Positions 1-13,329 of a DNA stretch of 64,000 nt are shown here, one piece after another. The notes under the pieces were generated by a model. The model searched no databases. It had not been told where the DNA came from and saw nothing but the letters and a program-made list of their open reading frames with translations. The first letter of the stretch is position 1. Each line of letters opens with the position of its first letter. This DNA is from Brevipalpus yothersi (lineage: Eukaryota; Arthropoda; Arachnida; Trombidiformes; Tenuipalpidae): the NCBI GenBank assembly GCA_003956705.1, contig QZCP01000679.1:124001-188000 (forward strand), read 5' to 3'. Made by a program: the position numbers and the translations under genes.

Positions 1-3000
1 TGGTTTGGCGGACGTCGATTGGGAAGAAGAGGTCGATGATGAACAGGATGTGTTGGATGAGTTATGAGAGTCAGAGGGTGAAGCTGAGAGCACAGCTGAT
101 TTGTTCGAGCTATCATCCAGTTGACTTGTATGACTACCACTAGTGCTGGTTTTTGAAACCAACGCTGATTTATTCCCCCTGACTGTCAAGCTTGTAGATG
201 AAGATGGCGAAAGTGAAGATGAGTTAGGAGAAGGTGGCTGGTAAGTTGATTCGTTTGGGATGGCATAGTTCGTGGGCACTTCATTTTTTTGGGATATTTT
301 GCCCAATGGCCTCTCAGTTTTCATACTATTATTCGAAGCTGGTGGCAAAGAAATGATCTCTTCAGCATTATTACAATTATGGTTATTGCTAAGATCTTGT
401 CCAATGTTCCCTGAAAAATAGAAAACAGATTAAGATGATTTAACTATAAAAACCAAAAATTATGTAACATAAAAGGTTGACAAAACCGGAGTTCTAAGAC
501 TATAAATTACCTGAATTCGAGTTTTTTTCCATTGAACGTGAATTTTTGGACAAAATATGAGTTTTGGCAGGAATTACTGAATGATCAGACTCTTGACTAG
601 TATTATCAACTGATTTAACTTCGATCTTGGTTTCTGAGTACCTATTCTCCTCATTTCCTTTATGATTTGAGCTTGCAATACGCTTTTGTAATTTAGTTTG
701 ATTATCGCTTTCGTTGTTGGTGATGGCTTTTGTGACGGTAGTTACATGACTGTTAATTACTCCGTCGGTGCTGTTTGATGAGGGTGATGACTGAGATGAA
801 CATTTTGACAGAGCGGTATTATTCACAGACACTGCCTTGGCAATATTGTAATGATCGATTGGAGAAACATTCGGAGAAATCGAGGAAACACTCTTGGATG
901 CTGATTCCTTATTTGGCTCATTGCCTTGCACGTTGGTATGCTTAACAGTTCCCTTCACGACGTCTGCCATACAGCCATTCCCATTGATTCCAGAACGTAT
1001 GGCAAGAGAACCATTACCAGTCGAGTTCTCATTCAAGCATCTGAGTAAGATAGATCCAAAAAATAGATTTTCATCAAATTGTAAGACTATTATAGAGATT
1101 TGATTTTTCTCGATTGAAAAAGACAGATGGGGGAGAAAATGAGAAAAACTCACAAATTATTGTCATGATCATCACTGCTCAGCCCTTTGGAAGAGTCTTT
1201 GGACTCAGCAGTGACTGTCGTGTCTGTATCTGGAGTATCGGAAGAGGCCAGAGGCAAAGGTGGAAATGCAGAAGATTCAAGATCAAAAGTTTCTCGCTTT
1301 TTATCAATATCACGCCGGTCAGATGAGTAACCATGATATTCTCTATTGAGCCCAGTTCTTGGAGATAAACGATAATTACTCGGCGAACTGCTACTGTCGC
1401 TGAAATCATCACGCTTCTTCCTCCTTCCCAGTTTACCACGAGACATTGATGAAACATTGCGGTAGTGACCATGAACATTACCAATTGCTCCACCGCTACT
1501 GTCTCCAAAATGATTTATATCTAACGATCGAGATTTCTCTGTTCCATGAAAGAGAGAGCAATGAAGAAGAAAAAAGAAAAGAGTTGATAAGATTCAAAAG
1601 AAAAAATGGTTGAGAGTGTGTAGCTTGTAGATGATAGGAAAATGAATCATAGTATTTTAGATAGGATAAAGATTGAGTTTTCTCTTTACTGCTTCTTTTT
1701 GTGCCAGATAATAGTGTTGACACTTGAGCAGGAGAATATGAAGCAAGGGTTGAAAGTACATGCTGACAATCCATGGTGAGTTAAGGGAGGAGCTTTGAGA
1801 TGGGAGTGTTAATAATATTAAAAGGCAAATAAATGGAATTATTTTGATTACCTGAATTCTCTGGAGAGAAACCTGATATGACCACGTTTGATTCTGATAA
1901 AGAATCTGATTTTTTCGAAGAGATATAAGAGGTAGCATTGTTACTATTGCTACTACCACTTTTGTTACCAACAGTGTGTACGCTATCATAGGCAATTGGA
2001 TAGCTTTGATAGCGAGAACCCAAAAAGGGCGGGTAGGCAAAGCCACCCTGAAGCGATGAGTTGGTGGCCAATACGGTCGGAGTGATTGGAGAGATATGAC
2101 TTCTTGAATAGTGTGTTTTTTCCCTAAACCTATTAGTTCCACCTGAAGTTGAGATATCACTCTCGGCCGAATGACTTGATATGACGCTTTTAGCGCTTGA
2201 AGTGGTCGTGCAAGATGTATTGGAGGGGGTAGAGGCCACAGAAATCATGCTGGTTGTCGCTGTTTGTAAGAGAACATGAGAGAGAGAGAGGAGAAAGAGA
2301 GAAAGAATAATGAGTGGAAAGAAATTGAGTGAGAAAACTAGATCACACAAAACAACACACACACACACGCTCCTGTACAAATATGAGCAGAAGGAATAAT
2401 TATTGGATGATTTGAGATCAGATGTTCTTCTCTCTCATTCTCTCCCTCCTTTTATTCCTCAGTTGCATCATAGAGATGAATGAGGATTGACGAGAGAAAA
2501 ATATTGATTCTCATCGATAGTCGATTATAAGGTAGCAAAAAGATCAATTGTAATCTGATTTGGATCATACATACATGTTGAAGGGGAATTTGAATTAGGA
2601 GTCGATGAATTGTTGTAGCGTGGATAGTAATTATTTTTCCTTCCATGACCACGTGAATTATAAGGCTGCCTGTTGGAACCTGTGTGCATTGGCTTAAAGG
2701 CTGCATGAGGTGATAGGCCATTCAAGGTGAAAACAGTACTCAAATCATAACAGGCTGTGGTGGGAGTCCAAGCTTGAAGCATGGGAGGATAAAAAGTTTG
2801 AAAAACCTGTAGATAGAGAGGAAGAGAGAGAACATGTAGAAGGCGATAAGAGAACAAGAGAAAGGTTGACAAAAGAGGGAAAAGAAAATAATTTGAGCAT
2901 GAGATTGACAAAATTTTGTTATCCATCTATCAATAGTATTATCCGACACAGATGTTTCTATGATTATGAAAAATTAATATTCCAATTGAGGTGATAAAAA

Positions 3001-4972
3001 ACAATCATGATGGCTAAAATGGTAATTACCTGTGAGGGAAAGCTAACAGAAGATACATTTGCATAGGGCATTCGTGGGCTTGGGGACCCATGGTTAGGCG
3101 ACAATGCGTTGAAAGTATTTGAGTTAGCTGTACCACTGGAAGAGGTGGCAACAGCAATTCCCGGCGTGTGTGTACCCAACGCTAAAGGTGGACGAATTCC
3201 ATTCTTATAATTCATGAGATCACTCATGATAGTCTGTGCTTTTATCCGTGCCTGTAAACGATGATGAGCAAAAGAAGAAGGAGAGAGAGAGAGAGAGGGA
3301 GATGAAAAAATATCGAAATAGTGAATAAATAGCCACAACAATTCAACTACGAAAGAAATGCAATACTTAGTATTCAAGATCATGAAAAAATAATGAAAAA
3401 TTGGTATGCTCTCTCCATACAATCAGGAAATATGTATGCATATGAGTAAAAGTTTGGCTGATCGGATATTTTGAGATGTGTAAAAATGTAAACATTGGTC
3501 ATTACCATAATAGGCTTTCCTTGGAAAGTTCGTACTTGTTCTCTTAAGTATCTGTAAGCTCTTTGGGCATCTTCATCGGATTCGAATGAAACATACCAAT
3601 TATTGTTATGAGCAAATTCACAAGTCACAAATTTTGGACAATCTTTTCCTTCGAATAGACTTTGAACCTCCTTAAGGTGTGCATAGAGGAGAAATAGGAA
3701 AAGAAAAAAGAAAGAGAAATTTTATTTTTTTCACAAGTGAAGAGAAAAAAGAAGGGAGAATGTTGAGAGCGTAAATAGAAGATAGATTGAGAAAGAGAGA
3801 GAGAAGATGAAAGAGAAAAGAAAAGACACACACTCATGTTGTGTATGGTGTTGCATGTCAAAACACATGGATAGGAATGGAAAGGATAGGAAATAAGAGA
3901 AGAAAAGTAGCAAGCAAGTGAGTTGTACAGTTGTGCGTGTAAGTAGTTATAGTCGTTGAGTAAAAGATAGAAGATATATATAGAAGAGATGAGTGGTTTA
4001 GTGTAAGTAGGTCCGGTAGCGGTAGTTTAGTGTTAGATAAGTTAGTGAGTAGGCAAATAGTAGAATATATGAGCTTTAAAATGGATAATGAGAATAATAT
4101 GATGAAGAGAAGAGGAGAAGTAAGATGTAAACTTTTTTTCAAAAGAGCATCATCCAGTATAACAATATATATATATAAGTAATAATGATGGCTCTTACCT
4201 TGATGGGAGTTGATTCTGGAATTTCTCTAAGAATCAGAACACATCTTTGACTATTAGGCCGGTCCTTATCACCAGCAATGCTGCTTCGCTCACTTAGATT
4301 CATATTAATACTAGCATCATTTTTACTATTAAATGTTTGATGTCCACTGGCTTCTGGTGTTTGATACTGTTGATCAAAATTGCTTGCTTGATGGCAATCA
4401 TTAATATTATCAATTTTACTCATTGATTCAACAACAGACTTAGGAGGAGTAGTAGTAGAAATAGAAGTAGTAGTAGTAATAGTAGTTGAACAACTCATAA
4501 CTTCACCGTCAACACAACCATCAGAAACAACATTCTTTACTCCACCATTCAAATAGTCACTATTATTATCACCTCCAGAAACATTATCAACATCAACATT
4601 AACAGCATCACCAGCACCATCATCATTTTTCGAATCTTTATCATTCTTGTCCATAGATTGGGAAACATTGTCATTGTCATTGGTGACACTACTATTGGTA
4701 TTAATGTTAATAATATTATTATTATTACTTAATGTGGTCACTTGAGAAGTAGAGGTATTTGTAATGAGTGAGGTGGTTGAAGAAGAGGAAGAGGAGGAGA
4801 AAGATGAGGTGGTATTGGTGATAACGTTTTCAATATGAGTAAATGTGACTGTGTTTGCCGTTTTAGTAGCGATAGTAGTGGCTGAAGCGGTGTGGTCAGG
4901 CTCCTCTTGTGTTTCATGCTGCTGATTGTGATCATCCAATTGCTGGGGCTGTGTAGATGTGAACATATCCAT
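1..4972 (-). CDS. LARP4: La-related protein 4 (LARP4/4B-like), 3' end beyond the window
   Basis: LARP4 proteins are cytoplasmic RNA-binding proteins that bind poly(A) and PABP and stabilise mRNA. Eight exons are visible on the minus strand: 4199-4972, 3506-3670, 3030-3251, 2575-2806, 1852-2259, 1154-1538, 511-1040 and 1-410. All have GT/AG borders and compatible phases, and about 1,040 codons are visible. The family is recognised from the RRM run CVLILREIPESTPIK, then CEFAHNNNWYVSFES and YLREQVRTFQGKPIMARIKA across the first three exons. The C-terminal conserved block also matches: FDLESSAFPPLP near 1240-1280 and MADVVKG near 950-970. The first exon is low-complexity Ser/Thr/Asn-rich. I chose the start at 4972 because no acceptor lies directly upstream and the 5' side is a GA/TC tract. 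The La motif that normally precedes the RRM is not visible. The frame is open to base 1, so the C-terminus is missing. Assignment to the LARP4 family is firm; 4 versus 4B is not separable here. Confidence 0.9.
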
Positions 4973-5751
4973 GTTATCGTCATCAGAGAGAGGGAGAAAG
5001 ACAGAGAGACAGAGTAAAGAGAAAGAGAGTCAAATAAAAAATGTTTTCACAATGATTAACAACAACAGACAGACGGTAAAGATGTGTGCATGAAATGATA
5101 ATAAAAAGTGGCGTACAAAGAGAAAAGAAAAAGAGAAGAAAGATAGAAGAATAGAAAAAAAGCATGAGAAATTCATTGAACACCACATTTCATACTCCAT
5201 GATTATTCACAAATTATATTTTCTTTTGCCATCTTACACACACACACACACACTCAACAGTATACAGATATATACATAAACACACACACACACACACTCA
5301 TATATATGAATACTTATATTTCGAATACTAACCATTTTCATTTTGATTCACAATTTGGAACACACAATTTACAATATCAATAAGTAAATCAACACACACG
5401 TGAAAATATTTTAGCCCATATAACCAATCAAATAATTAAATATGATCACTACTCAATTAGTAATTGTGATCAGAAAAAAATACATCGACAAGGTGCCTTC
5501 ACACACACTTCACAACCAACACACTTTAAGAGAGACCTTTTTCTGTGCGCGCAGCCTCTTCTGGAAGCGGAAAAAGAAGTGAATCAAAAAATATTTCATC
5601 TCCATCTCTGTGAATATTATTGTTCCTCTCTCTTTCTCTCTCGACTATGTCCGAAAAACTGTGGACAATTTTGTTTGTGAGTGGTTCAAAATAATTTATA
5701 TTTATTAATATAACTCTCAGATTGAGTTGAAAAAATTTTTCATATAATCCT

Positions 5752-5755
<4 letters not shown>

Positions 5756-5782
<27 letters not shown>
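5756..5782. repeat. (GT)n microsatellite
   Basis: A run of about 13 GT units lies in the LARP4 5' flank, followed 45 bp later by a (GA)n run. Confidence 0.95.
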
Positions 5783-5814
5783 TGAGATTTTCTCTATATC
5801 TTTTCGACAGGCCA

Positions 5815-5824
<10 letters not shown>

Positions 5825-5851
<27 letters not shown>
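5825..5851. repeat. (GA)n microsatellite
   Basis: About 13 GA units, part of a purine-rich stretch upstream of LARP4. Confidence 0.95.
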
Positions 5852-7906
5852 AAATTTTCCTGTTTCAGAAAGAGAGATAATGTGTCTCTATTATGAGTCA
5901 GAAAAAATCTGAGTAAAAATTTCGATAGATATGAGCATGATAATAATGATTGTATGATAATGTTAGTGACAATGATTGGTTTTCGATTGAATTGTTTCAA
6001 ATGGATGAGTAAATCATTGGAATGATCGAAAGAGATCACCACTGATTGCATCATCAATGTTGTTGACTCACCAGAGAGAAGAGAGAGAAGAGAAAGGGGT
6101 GGAAGATAAGAGGAAGTGGAAGGGGAAGAGAGAGAGAGAGAGGAAATTGAATCGATCGAATTCATCACTCCGAACATCTCGGAAAAACACTCAATCTCAA
6201 TAGAGTAGATCAAAGGGAGATGTTTGAGAGAAAGTTTTAATACTATCATAAGTTTCGAAACTCACTAAGTAGACCAGAAAAATTAAAACATCGATATCAT
6301 TCATCCTATGTTCTCATTTGAATAGAAAATTCATTTACTGAAATGTTATTTCTCGGTTTGACTCAACGAAAGCTCGTTCCTTTTTAAATTGGTAGTTCCA
6401 ACAAAAATTTCAACCCTCATTGGAACTCTCAGATAGGGCAACATCTCCTCATTATTATAAATGTTTAGTGAAATTTTCCAACCTCTACTCTCTAGTCTCA
6501 TCTTAACCTCTTAAAAGAATGACTCAAAGATAATGAAAGATTGTTGAGATTTCATTCACGAGTTTCCATCATTCAAAAATCGTCTACAACCAATCGATGG
6601 AATTTACGAGTTAAGACTAGGGCTCATCAAGATGCCATAAAAAAGTGGATGTATTCTTGCAAAGGGAATAAAAACATTTCTCCAATCCATTGATATAATC
6701 TTCCAATATACCGTGATCCAAAACAAACATGCCTTGGACTGAAATTCTATTGTCAAATTTCACGATTTATCTAATCAGTACAGAAATTTTGAAGACCCAA
6801 ACTCTTTCAATTTCTAGCAGTTTATCCAATTTTTTAGATCTAATGGGATTCAATCGATGTTTCCATTTCACAAACGAAAAACAGTTCCTCACTTTCATGT
6901 AATTCGAAGCTCTTTCAAGACTCTTTGATTTTCTTCTGAAGAAATTCATCATATCTTCATCCTTGGTGTATGCAGCCACAGAATATATACTCTGTGATGC
7001 CAGCATTGAAACCAAATGTTTGTCCCTCTCTTCATCCATCCCTTTTACTGAAGAGCGATATTTCAACTTCTTTTTGCATTAATTTCGGCATTTTTGATAG
7101 TATAAAATCCTTTCAAGACAATATTGAAAAACACCATCCAGGATGGCGTCTCTTTTTCGTAGCCTGAGCCCAAAAGTCGTTAAAGTACTCTCTATCATAT
7201 TCTTTCCAACAAGAGGACTTAGCTCTCTCAAATGCTTTGCTATGCATGCTAGAGGTTATCACTTGATGGATACTGATATGTAATTCTGAGTTCTTTCATC
7301 TAATTGATTTCTCAAATTGTAGGTCTGTAGAATGACAAGAATCGGAGACAAGCAACACATACTCATGAATTTCTTTTCTTTCGCGCTTGATCGAGTGATT
7401 ACTCAATATTTCAACGGCATCTTCTGAGTTAAGCTACAAATATCCTCTTTGAATACTAACATTTGAATGTGTATTCCTGTCAATGAATATCTGAGGTAGA
7501 GAACCGGGTTAACCTTTTCTAGTTGTTGGATTCCGCTTGAATATTCCCTTTCTCGACTTTCATTGACAATGAAAAGTCATCGATCCAAAAAAATTGATTC
7601 CCAATTAGATGAGAATATATCCTCTGATGAGGTGTTTCTAGTTGATGAGGATGAAATTTATCGTCGAATTTGAAATGTTTTTATCGTGCTATGCTTTGAG
7701 TATTGAAATTTACAGATGATGAATCTTGAATAATAGATTCAGAATTGAACAAAAAAGATACAGATTCACTTATTACCACAAGTTACCAGAGTTCCCTTTT
7801 GCTTGGCTGTGGAGAATCTGGTAGAATTGATTCAAATGTTGATGAGAATATTTTGACTTGAAATTTTAGATAAATAAAATTGAGAATATTGTCCTCTAAT
7901 GAGATC

Positions 7907-10423
7907 CTAATCACCATTTACATCCTCCAATGAAAAATTTTCCTCAGATTCCTCGTCATAATAGTCTTCATCATATTCGACATATTCAGTATAATCCTCA
8001 TCAATAGTTGCCTCTTGATACTGTTGATACTCGGCAATCAGATCAATCACATTGGATTCTGCCTCTGTGAATTCCATTTCGTCCATACCTTCCTCTTCAA
8101 GAAAAACAAAATGATTAGATCCCAATTCATGAGCGAGAGAGAGGAAAAAAGATCGACTTACCTAGAAACCAGTGCAAGAAAGCTTTCCTTCTAAACATGG
8201 CTAAGAAGAAAAGAAATGAAAGTGATAAATATCATTCGGATAGCTTCACGAAACAATTTACCTCCGAATTGGTCACAAATCCTTTTGAAAATAACTTGGA
8301 TTGCTGTGGTGTTTCCAATAAAAGTTCCAGACATTTTCAGACCTTTGAAATAAACGAAATCGTAAAAATAACGATTCACTGTTCGGTAGGCTACAAAAAC
8401 TTACCCCTGGGAGGTATGTCACAGACAGCTACTTTGACATTGTTGGGAATCCATTCAACGAAGTTAGCTGAGTTCCTATTTTGAGTTAAGATCATTTGTT
8501 CATCGACCTCTCGCATGCTCATTTGACCTCTGGAAAGAAGCAGTATTTTACATAGTTTTCTTAATAATTGAAGATCACTGCTGGTCTTACCGAAACATTG
8601 TAGCTACGGTCAAATATCGTCCATTCCTTGGATCAGCAGCAACCATCATATTCTTAGGGTCAAACATTTGTTGAGTTAACTCAGATACAGTGATATTGCG
8701 ATACTGTTGTGAAAGTCTTGCAGTTAAAGGAGCAAATCCTGACATAAAGAAGTGAAGCCTTGGAAATGGCACCATGTTAACTGCTAACTTCCTCAAATCC
8801 GCATTGAGTTGACCTGGAAAGCGTAGACAAGTGGTAACTCCTGGTAAAAAGAATAAAAGAACAATTAGCTTATTTTTCCTCTCTTTTCTAATGGGGAAAA
8901 ACTACCTGACATGGTTGCAGAAACCAAATGATTCAGTTCACCATAAGTTGGTGAAGGAAGCTTTAGAGTTCGGAAGCAAATGTCGTACAAGGCCTCATTA
9001 TCAATACAAAATGTTTCATCGGTATTTTCGATGAGTTGATTAAGACTCAACGTAGCATTGTATGGCTCAACAACAGCATCGGACACTTTTGGAGATGGTA
9101 CAACAGAATAGGTGGTTATGATACGATCTAGATATTCTTCACTCAATTTTGATATCAATAAGGTTCCCATTCCTGAGCCAGTACCACCACCCAGAGAGTG
9201 GGTTAGCTGGAATCCTGTGAAAGTTTAGAGAGATGACACATTTACAAATTAGTCACCTACAATTGTAGAAATGATTACCTAGAAAACAATCACAACTCAG
9301 TGTAAAAATTTTATGGCCGATCATTACTCACCTTGCAGACAATCACAGTGCTCAGCTTCTCGCCTAACAACTTCCATTACGATATCCACAAGCTCAGCAC
9401 CCTCGGTATAGTGTCCTTTAGCCCAATTGTTACCTATTAGGCAGATCGAAAATTGTCAGTGTTGAAAGTTTATCTGTTTAAATTCTCAACGCTTACCTGC
9501 TCCGTTTCGTCCGAAAACAAAATTGTCTGGTCTGAAAAGTTGTCCAAAAGGACCTGAGCGAACAGATTCCATTGTTCCAGGCTCCAAGTCCACCAGAACG
9601 GCTCGAGGCACATAAGTGTTTTCACCTATAGTCAAGGAAAAAGTGTTCTGATTATATTGATATGCATCATAAAGTCCAACCGATGAGACCACCATCGGTG
9701 CAAAGTATCAAATATCAATATTCACTAAAACATGGGAAAATTCAACCCTCTAGTATACCATTAGTCGCTACGGGCAAGAAATTTTTGCATAGAAAGGTGA
9801 GGCAAAGGAAAAAATAACGGAATGCCTATGCAATCTTACACAAAGCCCTCAAGCACTGATCTCATGAAAAAAAACAAGACTTGAGAGCTTCTCTTGATAG
9901 CTTTTCTCAAACCATAGCTTAAAATAAACCAACTCATTACTACTGTATTCCGGCTCATTTGTATGGAAAGAACACACCCAATTGTTGTCTCCCATTCGAA
10001 AGAAACTGGAATACATATTCCCTAGAAATGGAAATCTATCGCAATTCATAATGAATATATGGGATTGAAGCTGAACGGTGTAAGTGTATGAAAAAAAAGT
10101 TGATAAAAATTAGTCCAACCTGATGCTTCATTATAGTAGACGTTGATTCTTTCCAGCTGTAGAGGAGATCCACCATGAAACTTTCCGACAGCATCGATTC
10201 CATGCTCTTGTGAAATCACTTCCCAAAACTAGATTCCATAACAAGATGAAAGATCAGCATATCATGGGAAAGAGAACGATTTGATCAATCGTGTATGGCT
10301 AGAGGAAATTAATTCTCCACAAGTGATGTTCCCAAAGAAGAAGATGAAGTATCATGATAATCTCACCTTGGCCCCAATTTGATTACCACATTGGCCGGCT
10401 TGAATGTGAATTATTTCTCTCAT
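7907..10423 (-). CDS. Beta-tubulin, divergent isotype, ten exons
   Basis: This is the GTP-binding beta subunit of microtubules. Exons on the minus strand are 10367-10423, 10120-10228, 9497-9625, 9332-9433, 8906-9214, 8591-8840, 8405-8529, 8262-8342, 8162-8200 and 7907-8094. All phases fit and give 462 residues. Visible landmarks are the MREI autoregulatory start, QAGQCGNQIGAK, the GGGTGSG nucleotide loop (residues 141-147), NADLRKLAVNMVPFPRLHFFM, and an acidic C-terminal tail. Drug-site positions read Tyr at 167, Glu at 198 and Phe at 200 in standard numbering; there is one extra residue near residue 58. The 3' half diverges: FKRICDQFGAMFRRKAFLHW is followed by FLEEGMDEMEF, where most beta-tubulins have YTGEGMDEMEF. 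The tail is unusually long (ending EENFSLEDVNGD). Exon 9 is only 39 bp. It is probably a specialised (for example testis or axonemal) isotype rather than the main housekeeping copy, but that is inference. Confidence 0.95.
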
Positions 10424-12007
10424 CACTTGGTCCGTTACGAGCTATCAACATATACACCCACACTCATATACACAATTTACATGAAATTGATTCAAAATTT
10501 AAGCTCACAAGCTTTTTACTTTATCAATTTCTTGTTGAAAGTGATAATAGTAATTGAAGCCGTTTACCACATCTCTTCACTTCTTAAAATGCATCCCAAC
10601 AACAAAGATATCCACATCAAACGCTATCACAAGCACCTACAAAAGTGAAACACTTCCTCAACACAAACACAAATCACCCAATTATTTATAGTACCAAAAT
10701 CATGCAAAATTAACTACATAAATCAGTATCGTCACATTTGCATAACATGAAAAAATTTATGGACGAACGAAGACATCTCGAACAAAACAACAGCAAAAGT
10801 TGTTGCAACAAACAAGATGTGTGTATAATATAATATCGGGTATTGAAGGTAAAATATCTGTATCGTCAGAGGACGATATTTTATTTTGGGTAAAACTTTT
10901 TTTGTTGAGGAACCAAGAAAACTTACATCAGACACACAAGTGTGTGTGGCACATGTACATGTAGTAGCGGATAAAACAGGAGGTCCTTTTGACCTAGTCC
11001 CCGGTATGCGGCTATGATAATGGCTCTAATTTTTTTATTATCTCTCTCTCTCTCTTTCTCTTTGCAGGGGTACCTGTTTGATTAGAATTCAAGATTCTGC
11101 GTTCAATCAATTAGGATTATTAACCTGTTTTTATCATTCTTAACTAACGTTAATGGTTAAAATGAATGTTATGATAGTGGCCAAGAGTGCTGGAGATGTT
11201 TTTTTCTTTCACACCAATATGAGATTGATTTAACAGTGAACAGCCGTGGTTTCTAATATATTTTTGATGGAGGCAATAATGAGTCCCGTTGTGAAGTGCA
11301 AGTCATTCTCAAGCAAGATAAACTCTTAGTTGAACAAAAAAATCGTGATTCTGATCAAATTATGGTAAGAACTAACAGAGTATTGGGATGTCTATCTTAA
11401 ACTGGAAAAATTCGTTCTAATGCAACTGATTAACTCACTATGTTGAGTTCAATCCGAGTTCACATGTTAGAAGATAATTTTTTGAGCTTCTAGGGTAGAT
11501 TATTGAACCGGAAACGATGTCGTCCATCGAAAGGGATAGGAGAGAAGTTGGAAGCAAAGTTTGGAATAGAAAGGAATTATCTTTAAAGATGTTCCAATTT
11601 ACAATATTTCTGAGAGATTGAAAAGAATTTCAATAAATAATTAAGAGAAAATGAAAAAAATTGCGACCATAATTAAATAAGAGAGAAAAAATTGTTCAAA
11701 GGAAGCAGTAGAAAATGCATTTGAATGATCCTGGGGATTCTTATAAATTGCCTCTCATTCGAAAACTCAGTCAGTGGTCTTGTTTGAGTCGGAGCTCAAA
11801 ATGTGAGAAAAAATGCATGAGATTAGTCTCGAAAGACATATGTACACATGATGGTAACTTTGGATGAATTCGGTTGTTCCTTAGGAAATACGTGAAGTTT
11901 ATATCAATAAAGCTGAGAAAAAATCGATGATCTTTGTTTGAATAGAAGTTGATGATGAAGACCTTAAATAATTAAGCAATTTGTAGTGAAAAAGAAGGTT
12001 GATTCGT
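10424..12007. other. Intergenic region upstream of beta-tubulin, no gene seen
   Basis: AT-rich sequence with a TC run at 11039-11065. It holds the beta-tubulin 5' flank and, at its right end, the 3' flank of DCAF7. Open frames up to about 90 codons lack codon structure or recognisable motifs. No RNA gene is seen. Confidence 0.6.
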
Positions 12008-13329
12008 TCATACTCTCAATATTTCCAAACAGCTATTGTAGCAAATAGCAATCCAATCCGGTTGAGTTGATGCCCATTGTATCTGATTAATTTCACCCTC
12101 AGCAGTATATGCAAGCAGTGGATCCTCTATTGCTCGAGGCATCTGTGAAATATCCCAGATCAGGGCTTGATGGTCATCACCTATGGAAATGGATGGAAAC
12201 AAAAAGGTTCAAAGTCATTATCATATGGTAGTTGAAAGAGATCTTCATAGGTCATGATAGCTGTGATGAAAGAGACACATAATGTTCAAGGGCCAGACAG
12301 CCATCAAGGAGAAGCTTGACACTAACCTGCTGTACAAATGTGACATGAAGAATGTGGAGCCCACGCGATTCCATTAACACAAGCACGATGATTGTTGAGA
12401 CGAGCCACGGGAGTGCAAGCAACTCGTACATCGAGAATGATAACTTCATTCGCGTCCATAGCAAATGTTGCTAAGTAGTTCGGATCTTGCTTATTCCAAG
12501 CTAAACGTAACAAAGGATGATGGCCAGGATCTTCATAAATGATGGTGGAATGCTCTAAATGACGTAAATCGAACATACGCACGGAGCCATCCGCACCGAC
12601 TGAGGCAAACATATCACGCCCGCCTCCTGCTCGACTGAAAGCGATGTCGTAGACTTCTTTATCATGAGCTATTAATTGAGTCTTAACGTGTCCAGAGACT
12701 AAGTTGACGCGTCCTACTGCCTGGCCTGTCTCTAGACCCCAAATTGTACATGTTGTGTCAATAGATGATGTTCCAATGAGATTTTGGTCCACTTCATTCC
12801 AATCGAAGGAGGTTAAAGGAGCACAAAAGTCAGAAGCTTTATTCTGGGTATGAAAAGGGAAAGATAATGAAATGAAGTGATGAAGTGAGATTACAAGTGA
12901 TTCAAAGTCGATTTGATTAATATTGTTACTTACATTGTTTAAAAGACATTCCAATCTTGTCTCACCAGAATCGTTGACTCGCCATACACGAAGATAATCA
13001 CCGGATGTAGCAAGTAGATCAGGATAAACTCCCTTCGCATCAGGAACCCACATTATCTTTGTGGTTGGATAAGGATGATCGAAAGTTGATTTGGGATAAA
13101 ATTCGGATGATGCTTCATCGAGTGCCACAATTTGAACCTTATTATTGTATTCTTCAATAAATGATCCAAGTGCTAATCGAAAACGCTTATCGGGCCGTAT
13201 AGACCAATTCATGGAATATACTGTCCATGGGGCAACATATTTATAAATCTCTTTACGATTAGACCCCGGATTAGGTCCACTATTAACACTGCTACTCGGA
13301 TTTCGGGCGTTACCGGTATGAACAGCCAT
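12008..13329 (-). CDS. DCAF7: DCAF7/WDR68 WD40-repeat adaptor
   Basis: DCAF7 (WDR68; plant TTG1 family) is a WD40 propeller scaffold that binds DYRK/HIPK kinases and acts as a CUL4-DDB1 substrate receptor. Three exons on the minus strand, 12934-13329, 12327-12843 and 12008-12180, give 361 residues against about 342 in vertebrates. The extra length is an N-terminal Ser/Asn/Gly-rich stretch before KEIYKYVAPWTVYSMNWS. Conserved blocks include FRLALGSFIEEYNNKVQIV, ASVGADGSVRMFDLRHLEHS, YEDPGHHPLLRLAWNKQDPN and CHICTAGDDHQALIWD. The C-terminal part (EGEINQIQW...PDWIAICY) is also typical. The first intron (12844-12933) is 90 bp, in frame and free of stop codons, so its removal is inferred from GTAAGT/CCCAG borders and from family alignment. 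Confidence 0.97.

Larger units (their letters stand above)
4973..7906. other. Intergenic region between LARP4 and beta-tubulin, no gene seen
   Basis: This region contains the LARP4 5' flank, with GA/TC-rich and CA-rich tracts at 4980-5300, and about 2.5 kb of AT-rich sequence. Several open frames of 60-150 codons exist (for example minus 5794-6249 and minus 6767-7066), but they are Ser/Leu-rich translations of TC repeats or have no recognisable domain. In particular I found nothing here resembling a La motif that would complete LARP4. Confidence 0.6.

Noticed and set aside
1852..2259. Two LARP4 exons (ending at 1852 and 511) both end GAATTCAG before GTAAT
   Set aside because: Short shared donor context that both encodes NSG; surrounding sequences are not similar, so no exon duplication is supported.
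6767..7066. 99-codon minus-strand frame upstream of LARP4
   Set aside because: Examined as a possible missing La-motif exon; it has no La-motif signature and no suitable splice borders joining it to LARP4.
10981..10995. AGGTCC-TTT-TGACCT, close to an oestrogen-receptor-type palindrome
   Set aside because: One mismatch from the consensus, isolated in intergenic DNA, and expected by chance at this length.
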